64,000 bases of DNA from positions 542,359 through 606,358 of the forward strand of contig NZ_CP031320.1 of the NCBI RefSeq assembly GCF_003355155.1, in the 5' to 3' direction. The notes under the pieces were generated by a model. The model saw only the letters and a program-made list of their open reading frames with translations, ran no database searches and had not been told where the DNA came from. The position numbers and the translations under genes were made by a program. The stretch is from Streptomyces armeniacus. Its GTDB lineage: Bacteria; Actinomycetota; Actinomycetes; Streptomycetales; Streptomycetaceae. This document shows positions 42,314-50,768 of this stretch, in pieces; within the stretch, counting starts at the first letter, position 1; each line of letters opens with the position of its first letter.

Positions 42314-44295
42314 TGCTGCTCCCCCGGTGTTCCTGCGTCGTCGCCCGGCTCGGGCGTCCCTGTGGCGGCCCCCCGGGCAGGCGGGGCCGCCGGTTTCACG
42401 GCGGCCACCAGTTCGGCTTGGCTCTCCACCGTGTCCAGGTCGAAGAGCTGGCCCACGCGCACGGCACCCGGCCACTCCCGCTGGAGGCACAGATGCAGCT
42501 CGACCACCCGCCGGGAGTCCCCGCCCACGGTGAAAAAGCTGTCGTCCGCGGCGAAATCGTCGTGTCCGAGCACCCTGCTCCACAGCCTCGCGACAGCGCC
42601 CTGTGGCTCCGGCCAGCCGTGCCAGCCGTCCGGGCGGGCTTCGGGCGGGGGCTCCGCGGTGGCCGGGTCCGTACCGCAGACGTCCCCGGCCGCGGCGGTG
42701 TCCGTGCCCAGCAGCGCGCGCAGGGCGTCCTCGTCGGTCTTGCCGCTCGGTCCCAGCGGCATGCTGTCGACCAGGTGGAAGTTCCCCGGCACCGCCTGTC
42801 CCACCAGGCGCCCGGTGCAGAACTCCACCAGCTCCCGGGCCGTCGGCAGGATGCCGCCCGGCTCCGCGGGGGACCAGAACGCCACCAGCCGGGTGTCGCC
42901 GTGCCGATCGGGCACTCCCAGCACGGTGGCCTGGCCGACCGCCGGGTGGTCCTCCAGCGCCGCTTCGACGCCGTGCCGCTCCACCCGTACGCCCCGCACC
43001 TTGAGCTGGCCGTCGGCCCGGCCACGGAAGACGATCTCACCGCGTTCGTCGAGCACGACGAGATCTCCCGTGCGGTACATCCGCGCGCCCCTCCGGCGCG
43101 TGAACGGGTCGGCGACGAAATGCCGCGCGGTGTCACCGGGGCGAGCGGCGTAGCCCAGCGCGATCTGCCCGCCGCCGAGGTACAACTCGCCCAGCCGGCC
43201 CGGCTCCAGCGGCCGCAGCCGTTCGTCCAGCACGTACGCCGACTGGCCGCCCAGGGAACGGCCGATCGGCACGGCCTCCCGGTACGTGCCGGCCACGGGA
43301 TGCGCGAGCACGGTGATGGTCGCCTCCGTCGGACCGTACTCGTTGCGCAGCTGAGTGCGCGGCAGCACGGCACGGTGCTGGTCGAGCAGGCCGAGTGGGA
43401 ACACCTCGCCGGCGAGGATGACTTCCCTCAGGTGCGCGTCGGCACCCGCGAGGTGCGGCAGCATCAATCGGTAGTACGAGGGCGGCCCGCCCGCGTACAC
43501 CACCCGCCAGTGCAGCACCAGCGCGGCGGACTCGGCCGCGTCGGGCAGCTGCCGGTGGTCCGGCAGGACCGCGGTGCCGCCGGTGCACAGCGCGTGGAAG
43601 AGGAGCAGCAGCGAGCCGTCCCAACTGAGCCGGCAGGGTGAGAAGGTCACGCACCCCGGCTTCTCGGGGCGTGCCTCGATGACCCGGGCGAGATTGTCCC
43701 GGGTCACCACGACTGCCTTGGGTTCGCCCGTGGAACCAGCGGTGGTGATCACGTACGCCGGTGCCGCGCCGGATGTTTCAGCCGGAGCCGGTACGGCCTC
43801 GTACGCATCCGCGACATCCGTGCGCGCCCCCGGCCCCGCCGCGGGCTCCGTGGAGCACCGGTTTGCCAGCAGCGCCAGGGGACGGGGCGCGTCCTCGCGC
43901 AGGGCATTGAGTTCCGGTGGCGTGTACGGCTCGCCGGCGGCGTCCGTACCGCCGTGTACGACAGCGCCGCAGTCCACGTCGCGCACCAACGCCCGGAGGC
44001 GTTCTGGCGGTTGGCCGGGCTCGGCCACGCACCACGCGGCCCCCAGCCAGAGCGCCGCGACCATGCCGACGACGGTCTGCGCACTCTGCCGCTGGTACAG
44101 GACCACCGTCTGGCCACTGCGCACCCCTGCCGCGCTCAGCCGCCCGGCCAGGCCGGCGCTCGCGAGGACGAACTCGCGGTAGGTCAGCGTGGTCTCGCCG
44201 ACGACCAGGGCGACACCCGTCGGGTCCTGGGCGGCGTGCCGGCGGATCCGGGCCAGCACGTCCTGCGGAGTACGAGAGGCCGGCACCGCGTTCAC
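42310..44295 (-). CDS. NRPS loading/first module: adenylation plus carrier (A-T)
   Basis: 661 aa from GTG 44293-44295, overlapping the upstream stop (GTGA). The adenylation domain spans about 1-500 with ITTAGSTGEPKAVVV (A3), RNEYGPTEATITV (A5), MYRTGDLVV (A7), GEIVFRGRADGQLKVRGVRVE (A8) and PLGPSGKTDEDAL (A10). The carrier domain has DSFFTVGGDSRRVVEL with the phosphopantetheine Ser. It activates the amino acid that the downstream ketosynthase should extend. The pocket residues I read (starting D-G-L) do not match a code I recognise. No MbtH-like partner gene lies in the window. Confidence 0.93.
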   Translation of the reverse strand: MNAVPASRTPQDVLARIRRHAAQDPTGVALVVGETTLTYREFVLASAGLAGRLSAAGVRSGQTVVLYQRQSAQTVVGMVAALWLGAAWCVAEPGQPPERLRALVRDVDCGAVVHGGTDAAGEPYTPPELNALREDAPRPLALLANRCSTEPAAGPGARTDVADAYEAVPAPAETSGAAPAYVITTAGSTGEPKAVVVTRDNLARVIEARPEKPGCVTFSPCRLSWDGSLLLLFHALCTGGTAVLPDHRQLPDAAESAALVLHWRVVYAGGPPSYYRLMLPHLAGADAHLREVILAGEVFPLGLLDQHRAVLPRTQLRNEYGPTEATITVLAHPVAGTYREAVPIGRSLGGQSAYVLDERLRPLEPGRLGELYLGGGQIALGYAARPGDTARHFVADPFTRRRGARMYRTGDLVVLDERGEIVFRGRADGQLKVRGVRVERHGVEAALEDHPAVGQATVLGVPDRHGDTRLVAFWSPAEPGGILPTARELVEFCTGRLVGQAVPGNFHLVDSMPLGPSGKTDEDALRALLGTDTAAAGDVCGTDPATAEPPPEARPDGWHGWPEPQGAVARLWSRVLGHDDFAADDSFFTVGGDSRRVVELHLCLQREWPGAVRVGQLFDLDTVESQAELVAAVKPAAPPARGAATGTPEPGDDAGTPGEQQ

Positions 44296-45224
44296 CTCGC
44301 ACCGTAGCTGTGGAAGCCCCGGCCGCTCTTGCGCCCGTGGTGTCCCGCCTCGACGAGTTCCCGCAGCAGTTCGCAGGGTTCGTAGCGGCTGTCGCCGGTG
44401 GTCTCCCGCAGCACCACCAGGGTGTCGAGCACCGTGTCCAGGCCGATCAGGTCGGCGGTGCGCAGCGGGCCCATCGCGTGTCCGAAACAGTCGGTGAAGA
44501 TCAGGTCGACCGTCTCGGCGTCGGCGGTGCCCGACTGCACGCGTTCGGCCGCGTCGTTGACCATGGGCATCAGTACCCGGTTGGAGACGAAGCCCGGACC
44601 GTCGTTCACCACGTGCGGCCGCTTGCCCAGTCCGCGCAGCAGCTCCTGGACGGTCTCCAGCGTCTCGGCGCTGGTCTGCGGGCCACGGACCACCTCGACC
44701 GCGTCCTTCAGCGGTGCGGGGTTCATGAAGTGCGTGGCGAGGACGCGGTCCGGCCGCCCGGTGAACCCGGCGAGGGTGCTGACCGGAATGGCGGAGGTGC
44801 AGGAGGCAAGCACGGTCCGGGCCGCGCAGGCGCCGTCCAGCCCGGTCAGGATCTCCTTCTTGACCGCGATGCTCTCCGGCCCGCACTCGACCACGCACTC
44901 CGCCTGGGCCAGCCGGTTCACCTCGTGCGTCCAGTCGATGCGTGCCGCGATGTCGTCCATCGGCTCGGGGCTGGCGGGCTTGCGCAGCAGCCGCGCGGCA
45001 CGGAGACCGTTTCGCAGCAGCCGCCGGCCCGCGGCTGCCGCTTCCACCGAGGGGTCCAGGAGCACGACATGGTGGCCGGCGGTGGCGAAGCTCTGGGCAA
45101 CACCCACGCCCATGGTGCCCGCGCCGACCACACCGATCACGCCACGGCTCCCCCCGCACGGCGGTGCTCCCGGGTCCGCGCTCCGCCCGGCCGCCCGTCC
45201 GGCCTCTTCCCGTGCGCCGTTCAT
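44292..45224 (-). CDS. 3-hydroxyacyl-CoA dehydrogenase, FkbK-like (hydroxymalonyl-ACP pathway)
   Basis: 310 aa from ATG 45222-45224 with GGGGAG six bases upstream; overlaps both neighbours by four bases. Rossmann motif GVIGVVGAGTMGVGVAQSFATAGHHVVLLD, then ASCTSAIPVSTLAGFTGRPDRVLATHFMNPAP and VNDGPGFVSNRVLMPMVNDA, the hydroxybutyryl-CoA dehydrogenase pattern. In methoxymalonyl- and hydroxymalonyl-ACP pathways this member oxidises the glyceryl-ACP C3 hydroxyl. The neighbouring FkbH, FkbI and FkbJ homologues make this role far more likely than fatty acid metabolism. Confidence 0.93.
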   Translation of the reverse strand: MNGAREEAGRAAGRSADPGAPPCGGSRGVIGVVGAGTMGVGVAQSFATAGHHVVLLDPSVEAAAAGRRLLRNGLRAARLLRKPASPEPMDDIAARIDWTHEVNRLAQAECVVECGPESIAVKKEILTGLDGACAARTVLASCTSAIPVSTLAGFTGRPDRVLATHFMNPAPLKDAVEVVRGPQTSAETLETVQELLRGLGKRPHVVNDGPGFVSNRVLMPMVNDAAERVQSGTADAETVDLIFTDCFGHAMGPLRTADLIGLDTVLDTLVVLRETTGDSRYEPCELLRELVEAGHHGRKSGRGFHSYGAR

Positions 45225-46300
45225 GTGCCGCTCCCCGCTGCTGTGGACGTACTGCCGGTGATCCGGACGTGAGACGGCAGGGAGGGCGGTTGTCCGTCCG
45301 GTGGGAAGCCGAGCAGCAGCCGGCCTTCGGACTGCTCCAGCACCTCGAAGCCGGCGAACCGCAGGTTGACCAGCATTACCCGGTTGACCTCGGTGGGCAC
45401 GAACTCCGCCTCCGGGCGCATCCCCTCGGCCAGTGTCCGCCGGACGATGTGCCCGATCAGCGCCGGGCCGATCCCCCGGGACATCACCCGGCAGGACAGC
45501 AGCAGCAGCCGGAGCACACACCGTCCGCCGTCGCGTTCGACGACGGCCAGACCGATGACCCCGTAGCTCCCGAACCGGTCCGTGAGACCGGCCACCAGTA
45601 CCTCGTACCGCGGCGAGTCACACATCTCGCGCAGCTCCGCCATGCTGTAGCTGCGGCCCGTGGTGTTGAGCTGGTGGGTGCGCACCGTCAGTTCGTGTGC
45701 GCGGGCGAGGTCGTCCGGCGTCGCCGCGCGGACGGTCAGTTCCAGCTCGAGTGAGGCGAGGAACTGGGCCGGAGTGCCGTCGTACGCCTCCCGCGCCTGG
45801 TTCCGTGAGGCCTCCGCCCGGTACAGCCGCCGCCTGCCGCGGGCCTCCTGGGTCACCTCGCCGGCCGGGAACTCCTCCCTGGCCGGCAGTTCGGCCAGCT
45901 CCTCGGCGGCGTAGCAGCGTACCCGCGGGTGAGCCGACGCCACCTCGGCACGCTCCACCGGGTCGTTGTCGACGAACGCGAGCGTGTCGATGCCGATGCC
46001 GAGGGCCTCGCTGATCCGCCGTACGGACTCGGACTTGGCGCCCCAGCCCACTTCGAGCACGGTGAACAGCTCGGCCAGGCCGAGCTTGGTCAGATGGGCC
46101 GTGGCCGTCGCGTGGTCACCACGGCTCGCCACCGCGTGCAGCACGCCCCGTTCGTCCAGGGCGTGCAGCGTCGAGACGGCCGCCTCGGACGGGCGCGGGT
46201 CGTCGCCCTCGAGCACGGTGCCGCGCCACAGGGTGTCGTCCAGGTCCCACACGAGGCACTTGACGGGGGTGACCGCTTCGGTCCGCTCAGTGGCCGTCAT
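45221..46300 (-). CDS. FkbH-like HAD-superfamily glyceryl-ACP synthase
   Basis: 359 aa, the usual FkbH length. The N-terminal HAD domain shows VKCLVWDLDDTLWRGTV (catalytic DLDDT), VASRGDHATA and LAFVDNDPVERAEV; the C-terminal half is GNAT-like (SYGVIGLAVVERDGGRCVLRLLLLSCRVMSRGIG). FkbH proteins load a three-carbon acid from 1,3-bisphosphoglycerate onto an ACP as D-glyceryl-ACP. The start ATG 46298-46300 overlaps the acyl-CoA dehydrogenase stop. Confidence 0.94.
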   Translation of the reverse strand: MTATERTEAVTPVKCLVWDLDDTLWRGTVLEGDDPRPSEAAVSTLHALDERGVLHAVASRGDHATATAHLTKLGLAELFTVLEVGWGAKSESVRRISEALGIGIDTLAFVDNDPVERAEVASAHPRVRCYAAEELAELPAREEFPAGEVTQEARGRRRLYRAEASRNQAREAYDGTPAQFLASLELELTVRAATPDDLARAHELTVRTHQLNTTGRSYSMAELREMCDSPRYEVLVAGLTDRFGSYGVIGLAVVERDGGRCVLRLLLLSCRVMSRGIGPALIGHIVRRTLAEGMRPEAEFVPTEVNRVMLVNLRFAGFEVLEQSEGRLLLGFPPDGQPPSLPSHVRITGSTSTAAGSGT

Positions 46301-47538
46301 CGGGACTCCACCGGGCCGGGCCGTACGGGCTGTGCCGTGCTGCCGGCGGGAGGCCGGTGTTCGCGTAACAGACGTTCGGCTATGTGGAGTTCGGCCACGT
46401 GCTGCGCTCCTTCGATGATCTCCATCACCTTCCCGTCCCGGAAAAACCGCCCGGCCCTGCTGTCGGGTTCGCAGCCGGCAGAGCCGAGGAGTTGCACGGC
46501 GTCACGGCTGACGGAGGCCGCCGCTTCGGCCCCGGCGTACTTGGCGACGATCGTCTCCGTCACCCCCGCGGCGCCGATGGTCCCTGCCGCCCGCTGCCGG
46601 GCCGCCCGTACGGCGAGCTCCCTGGCTCCCGCCGTCTGCACGGCGGAGCGCGCCAACTGGGCCCGCACCAGCTGGTGTTCGCTCAGCTGCGTGCCCGCCT
46701 GGGTACGCGTGCTGACGTGCTCCACGGCATCTGCGAGGCAGGCCTCCGCCATGCCGACGCATCCCCAGGCGACGGTGTACCGTCCGTGATCCAGCGCGAT
46801 CGCCGCGACGTGGGACAGTCCGGCTCCGGGCGGAGCGACGAGGTTGCTCCGCGGGACCGACACGGCGTCGAACTCCACGTGTGCGATCCGTGCGGCCCGC
46901 ATGCCCAGCTGGTCGCTGACGGGCTGCCGGCGCACGCCCTCCCGGTCCCCCTCGACGAGCACCGCGACCGGGCGGCCGCGTGACTGCCCCAGGACGAGGA
47001 ACACATCGGCGCACTCCCCGAAGGTGATCCAGCGCTTACGGCCCGTCACCACCACACACGGGCCGCCCTCGTCCGCCGCCTGCTCTCCGGCATCGCCCTC
47101 CTCCGGGATCCGCACCTCGGTACGCACCCCCGCGAGCGCGCTGCCCGCCTCCGCCTCGGTGGCGGCGAAAGCGGCCGTCAATTCCCCGGAAGCGAACCGG
47201 GGCAGCCACCGGGCACGCTGCCCGGCCGTTCCCCAGCGCCGCACCGCGGCGGCCACCATGCCCTGCACGGTGACAAGCCCGCGCAGCGCGCTGCACACGC
47301 CGCCCAAGTGCGCACACGCCTCACCGACTTCCTCCCAGCCGGCGCCCTGGCCGCCGTACTCCTGAGGCAGGTCGGCGGCGAGCAGTCCGGCCTCGGCCGC
47401 CTGCTTGCGCACCGCGTCCGGAAGGCCGCCCCACCGGTCCCACTCGGCCGCCTGCCCGCGCGCCTCGGCAGCGAGCTGTCCGGCCGCTCGGACCAGGGGC
47501 GAGTCGTGGACAGCGGTGGGCCCCGGCACCACCGGCAT
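46297..47538 (-). CDS. Acyl-CoA dehydrogenase, FkbI-like (hydroxymalonyl-ACP pathway)
   Basis: 413 aa from ATG 47536-47538 (GTG 47541 is equally possible); both overlap the ACP stop. Flavoprotein motifs: GEACAHLGGVCSALRGLVTVQG, FAATEAEAGSALAGV, VVVTGRKRWITFGECAD and, near the end, AVQLLGSAGCEPDSRAGRFFRDGKVMEIIEGA, the last including the usual catalytic-Glu region. In FkbI/AsmB-type pathways this enzyme oxidises the intermediate on the ACP to hydroxymalonyl-ACP. The codon at 46366-46368 (ERLLREH near the C-terminus) is TTA, which puts translation of this operon gene under possible bldA control. Confidence 0.93.
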   Translation of the reverse strand: MPVVPGPTAVHDSPLVRAAGQLAAEARGQAAEWDRWGGLPDAVRKQAAEAGLLAADLPQEYGGQGAGWEEVGEACAHLGGVCSALRGLVTVQGMVAAAVRRWGTAGQRARWLPRFASGELTAAFAATEAEAGSALAGVRTEVRIPEEGDAGEQAADEGGPCVVVTGRKRWITFGECADVFLVLGQSRGRPVAVLVEGDREGVRRQPVSDQLGMRAARIAHVEFDAVSVPRSNLVAPPGAGLSHVAAIALDHGRYTVAWGCVGMAEACLADAVEHVSTRTQAGTQLSEHQLVRAQLARSAVQTAGARELAVRAARQRAAGTIGAAGVTETIVAKYAGAEAAASVSRDAVQLLGSAGCEPDSRAGRFFRDGKVMEIIEGAQHVAELHIAERLLREHRPPAGSTAQPVRPGPVESR

Positions 47539-47789
47539 CACTGCTCCACCACCGGCCGCACACCGGTCTTCCGCTCCACGAAACGCGTGATTCGGGCCGC
47601 CGAACGGAAACTGTCCAGGTCCAGGTCCTCGACTTCCACGGTGATCCGGAACCGCTCTTCGACGAAGGCGACGAGTTCCAGGGCGAAGAGCGAGTCGGCG
47701 AGCCCGAGCGCGAAGTAGTCGTCCTCCGGGTCGACCGCCTGACGCAGTGCCGCACTCAGAAAGTCGGTGATCTCCTCGGTGATGTTCAT
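47538..47789 (-). CDS. Free acyl carrier protein, FkbJ-like
   Basis: 83 aa from ATG 47787-47789, overlapping the KASIII-like stop. The phosphopantetheine site is FALGLADSLFALELVAFVEERF, with the attachment Ser in ADSLF. Acidic, four-helix pattern. It carries the glyceryl and then hydroxymalonyl group made by the FkbH, FkbI and FkbK homologues encoded directly downstream. Confidence 0.94.
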   Translation of the reverse strand: MNITEEITDFLSAALRQAVDPEDDYFALGLADSLFALELVAFVEERFRITVEVEDLDLDSFRSAARITRFVERKTGVRPVVEQ

Positions 47790-48814
47790 GGGGTCGCAGG
47801 CTCCTGAGGTCCTATCTCGACCAGCAGCAGGCTCCAGGCCGCCACCGGGCTGACATTGATGAGCACGACCCGGTCTCCCGGGCCCAGAGCACCTCGCTCC
47901 ATGGCGGTGCGGAGGTTCAGGAAGACGTCGTTGGGCCCGAGGTGGCCGTTCTCGCGAAGGTTCTCCCGGCACACCGGAAGCAGGGAAAGGCCAAGCGATT
48001 CCTCGGTGAAGGTCTGACTGCCCACGGAGAGGTTCTGGCTGACGAAGCCGCGTACGTCGTCCTGCGCCAGCCCGTTGCGTTCCAGCAGGCGGCGCAGGAG
48101 CGCGGCCAGCCGGTTGCGGGTCTCGATGGCGAGGCGGAAGGAGTAGCCGGGCGGATCCGTGCAGTCCTCGCGCCACAGCTCGCTTCGCACATCGCGATAG
48201 TCGACATGGAAGAGGTCCCAGTACGCGCCGTTCGTCTCCTGCACCGCGTCGAGCAGTCGCACCGGGCCGTCCCGGCCGATCAGGAGCGCCTGCCCGCTGT
48301 CCCCGTTCACGGTCACCGGATGCCGGTAACGGGCTTGGGGGGAAACGGGCTTGCTGCCGTGGGCGACCAGCACCTCGTCCAGCTCCGGATCGGCCGCCAG
48401 CAGCCCGCGCGCCGTCAGCAGCGCGGGGGTGACGGAGACACACCCCAGTCCGCCCACGGAGAACGTCAGGGCATGTTCGGCTTTGAGCAGGTGCTGCAGG
48501 TGGGTCGCCGCCGAACTGAGCAGCGTCCCGGGGACGCGCTGTTCGACGACGATCAGCGCGCCCAGCTCACCCGGATCCCTGCCGGCCTGCTCGAGCAGCC
48601 GCCCCGCCGCGCGTTCCGCCAGCGCGGTCGCGTCCATCCCGTCGTCGGCCCGTACGGAATCGATGCCCAGCGCGAGGCAGGCCCGCCGCTCGTCGTCGTC
48701 CAGCCGGTCCAGTTCGGGCAGTTCGGCCACGGGCAGCGTGGATTCCGGCAGATACGAAACCACCGCCCGCAGAGCGAACGGAGCGGCACCATCCCTACGA
48801 GCTGTATCCGGCAC
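47786..48814 (-). CDS. KASIII-like ketosynthase/acyltransferase
   Basis: 342 aa from GTG 48812-48814 behind AGGAGGCCGC; first gene of the biosynthetic operon. The thiolase-type nucleophile is Cys125 in FSVGGLGCVSVTPAL. The FabH catalytic His region (normally PHQAN) reads FVSQNLSVG, without His, and the Asn region (GNTSAAS) reads NGHLGPNDVFLN, with His291. The end (RVVLINVSPVAAWSLLLVEI) is typical of the family. Such departures occur in KASIII relatives that move acyl groups instead of making C-C bonds (for example ChlB3 and CerJ types). Here it may shift the hydroxymalonyl unit or prime the line; both are inference. Confidence 0.87.
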   Translation of the reverse strand: MPDTARRDGAAPFALRAVVSYLPESTLPVAELPELDRLDDDERRACLALGIDSVRADDGMDATALAERAAGRLLEQAGRDPGELGALIVVEQRVPGTLLSSAATHLQHLLKAEHALTFSVGGLGCVSVTPALLTARGLLAADPELDEVLVAHGSKPVSPQARYRHPVTVNGDSGQALLIGRDGPVRLLDAVQETNGAYWDLFHVDYRDVRSELWREDCTDPPGYSFRLAIETRNRLAALLRRLLERNGLAQDDVRGFVSQNLSVGSQTFTEESLGLSLLPVCRENLRENGHLGPNDVFLNLRTAMERGALGPGDRVVLINVSPVAAWSLLLVEIGPQEPATP

Positions 48815-49364
48815 GCGGCCTCCTGTTGATCGGAACAAATCCCACCGCGGATGTCCTGCCTCCGAGCCGGCTGATGGCCGGATCACTCCTCGTCGATACG
48901 GCGGGCGGGGACGGGCACGTATCATGGCCGCGGCAACTGGAACCGACGTTTCCACTTTTACCGAGACGGTCGGCACGCCGCATATCACATTCCCCCTCCC
49001 CCTGGCGACAATTAGTCGAGAGCGCAGCGCCGCACACGAATGGAAGCAATTACTCCGATTGCGCTGGGCCTTCCTCTCTGCGCGAGAATTCTCACCCCCG
49101 AAATGACGGGGTGTCATCGTCGACCCGCGTCAGGATCCTGCGTTGGCAGGTTTTTGCCGGGCCGCGTCAGGCAGGGTTCCCTGAAGTGCGTCTCTCCGGC
49201 CGGGAATTCGAGACCGGTTTTTCATTGCGCGACGGCGAGTTTCCCCGCGCCTGCACATGTGATGCCGACTTCACCCATGGCGATTTTGAGGAATGTGAAA
49301 CCATCCCCCGCTCGATTCCGGCCCGCCCGCCGGGCCCACGATTTCGGCAAGCGCGTGCAGCCGG
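48815..49364. other. 550-base non-coding leader of the biosynthetic operon
   Basis: No gene that I can support. The stretch is lower in GC than its surroundings and contains a hairpin at 49093-49113. Two in-frame or overlapping minus-strand ORFs run into the KASIII-like start (84 codons from 49049 to 48795, and an N-terminal extension from 49117) but neither shows domain content. This is the only place for the main operon promoter, and no pathway regulator is encoded nearby. Confidence 0.6.
49093..49113. terminator. Hairpin in the operon leader
   Basis: CACCCCCG (49093-49100) pairs with CGGGGTG (49107-49113), one base bulged, around loop AAATGA. It may end readthrough from the upstream hypothetical gene or act as a regulatory structure. 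Confidence 0.45.
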
Positions 49365-49910
49365 CTACTCCGGGGTGGGCGGCGGGGGCAGTTGGCGCGC
49401 GAACCGGTGCCAGTACGCGGCGGACCGGCTGGTCTCCTTCACCACGCGGTCGCGCTCCGGCGGACCCGGCCAGAACCGCAGCAGGTACGCGTCCAGCACC
49501 TGCTCGCCCTCGCTCCGTACGCCGTCGCGCGCCTCGTCCATGCCCCGGCAGTGGTAGCGGACCCGGTACGCGCCCGGGGGCAGGTCCAGGACCTGCCCTC
49601 CACCGTCCCATTCGATCAGCTCCGTGCCGTCCGAGGCCGTACGGAACGGCGTCTCGACGATGTCCTCCCAGCCGTCGGTGTCCAACGGCGGCTCCGTCTC
49701 GTGCAGTTCGACGGTGAGGGGGACGGCGCCGGTGTGCATGCCGGTCAGCAGGAAGAGGTGCCCGGGGACGGCCGCGCCGCAGAGTCCGGCACGCTGTCCC
49801 ATGAAGCACTCGTCGAGACCTGCCTCCGGTCCTTCGTCGGGGTCGGCGCGGCTGTCGACGTACAACTGGCCGTAGGCCACGCGGAATTCGCCGTGGAAGA
49901 GGGTGCGCAT
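49365..49910 (-). CDS. Conserved hypothetical protein
   Basis: 181 aa from ATG 49908-49910. The sequence starts MRTLFHGEFRVAYGQLYVDS, has beta-rich segments (GHLFLLTGMHTGAVPLTVELHE; LPPGAYRVRYHCRGMDEARDG; LDAYLLRFWPGPPERDRVVK) and ends Pro-rich. No signal peptide or TM. The pattern recalls small actinomycete proteins of unknown function, but I cannot name a family. It is 69 bases upstream-oriented from the MBL operon end and belongs to neither neighbouring operon clearly. Confidence 0.7.
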   Translation of the reverse strand: MRTLFHGEFRVAYGQLYVDSRADPDEGPEAGLDECFMGQRAGLCGAAVPGHLFLLTGMHTGAVPLTVELHETEPPLDTDGWEDIVETPFRTASDGTELIEWDGGGQVLDLPPGAYRVRYHCRGMDEARDGVRSEGEQVLDAYLLRFWPGPPERDRVVKETSRSAAYWHRFARQLPPPPTPE

Positions 49911-49979
49911 GTCACCAGCCTGCCCCCTAGGTCTGACAACGGCCGCCCCGAGCCGTCCCGGCCGCCGCCCGCGGCGGAG

Positions 49980-50768
49980 TCAGCCGAGCACCGTGGCGAA
50001 CTCCGCCGCCGGGCCCGCCAGGGCGGGGAAGCGGTCCCGGACCCTGGCGTCGTGGCCGGGGACGACCGTGGCGCCCCGTTCCGCGGCCAGCCGGTTGATC
50101 AGCGACAGCGCCGCGCGCATCTCCGGCAGGTCGGTGAAGGCGAAGAACGGCCACTCGTGCTCGATCTGCTCGTAGAAGTGCGCGGCGTCCGCGGCCAGGA
50201 TCACCGGCCCGTTCCTGGCCTCTGCGACCGTGAGCACCTCGCCGGGTGAATGCCCGCCGACCGGGCGGACCGTGATGCCGGGGCGGACCTCGGTCTCGCC
50301 GGTCACCAGCCGCAGCCGGCCCTCCCGTTCGGCGAGCCGTACGGCTTCGAGGTGCTCCGCGGTGGCGAACTCGCCCTCCAGTTCGCCGCGTTCCCACTTG
50401 CCGAACCAGTACGCGTGGTCCGCCGCGCCCGCCACGACCTGGGCGTTGCGGAAGAGACCCAGGTGCCCGATGTGGTCGTAGTGGAAGTGCGAGGTGATCA
50501 CGGTGGACACCTCCAGCGGGTCGATGTCCAGCAGCCGCAGCGCCTCCGGGGGTGCGATCACCGGGCGTTCGCCGAGCCAGTCCCGGGCGGCGATGTCGTA
50601 CCCGGTGTCCAGCAGCATCGTCTCGCCGCCGGTGCGCAGTACCCAGAAGTTGTAGTCCATCCGCAGGTCTTCGTCCGGCAGCCCGTACGAGGCGTAGTCG
50701 TGCAGCACCGCGCTTCTGCTGGTGACCCGCTCGCCGTAGCGGATCTGGATGATCTCCACTCCGCTCAT
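49980..50768 (-). CDS. AHL-lactonase-like metallo-beta-lactamase-fold hydrolase (last gene of catabolic operon)
   Basis: 262 aa from ATG 50766-50768, overlapping the upstream stop by one base. The dinuclear zinc motif TSHFHYDHIGHLG is complete; further ligands are in GGHSPGE, AADAAH and VPGHD. The N-terminal segment (SGVEIIQIRYGER, DYNFWVLRTGGETMLLDTGYD) is that of AttM/AiiA-type N-acyl homoserine lactonases. The substrate could be any lactone or ester; a related paralogue lies at 55187-56011 in the same operon. Confidence 0.9.
   Translation of the reverse strand: MSGVEIIQIRYGERVTSRSAVLHDYASYGLPDEDLRMDYNFWVLRTGGETMLLDTGYDIAARDWLGERPVIAPPEALRLLDIDPLEVSTVITSHFHYDHIGHLGLFRNAQVVAGAADHAYWFGKWERGELEGEFATAEHLEAVRLAEREGRLRLVTGETEVRPGITVRPVGGHSPGEVLTVAEARNGPVILAADAAHFYEQIEHEWPFFAFTDLPEMRAALSLINRLAAERGATVVPGHDARVRDRFPALAGPAAEFATVLG

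Noticed and set aside
40076..43153. A 1025-codon plus-strand open frame opposite the PKS and A-T genes
   Set aside because: Antisense artefact; no motifs.
44292..47789. Full methoxymalonyl-ACP pathway
   Set aside because: No FkbG-type O-methyltransferase gene is present; the only methyltransferase is the N-methyltransferase inside the NRPS, whose motifs are of the N-MT type.
48795..49049. 84-codon minus-strand ORF overlapping the KASIII-like start
   Set aside because: No family, no clear bias; kept only as a possible leader peptide in the leader finding.
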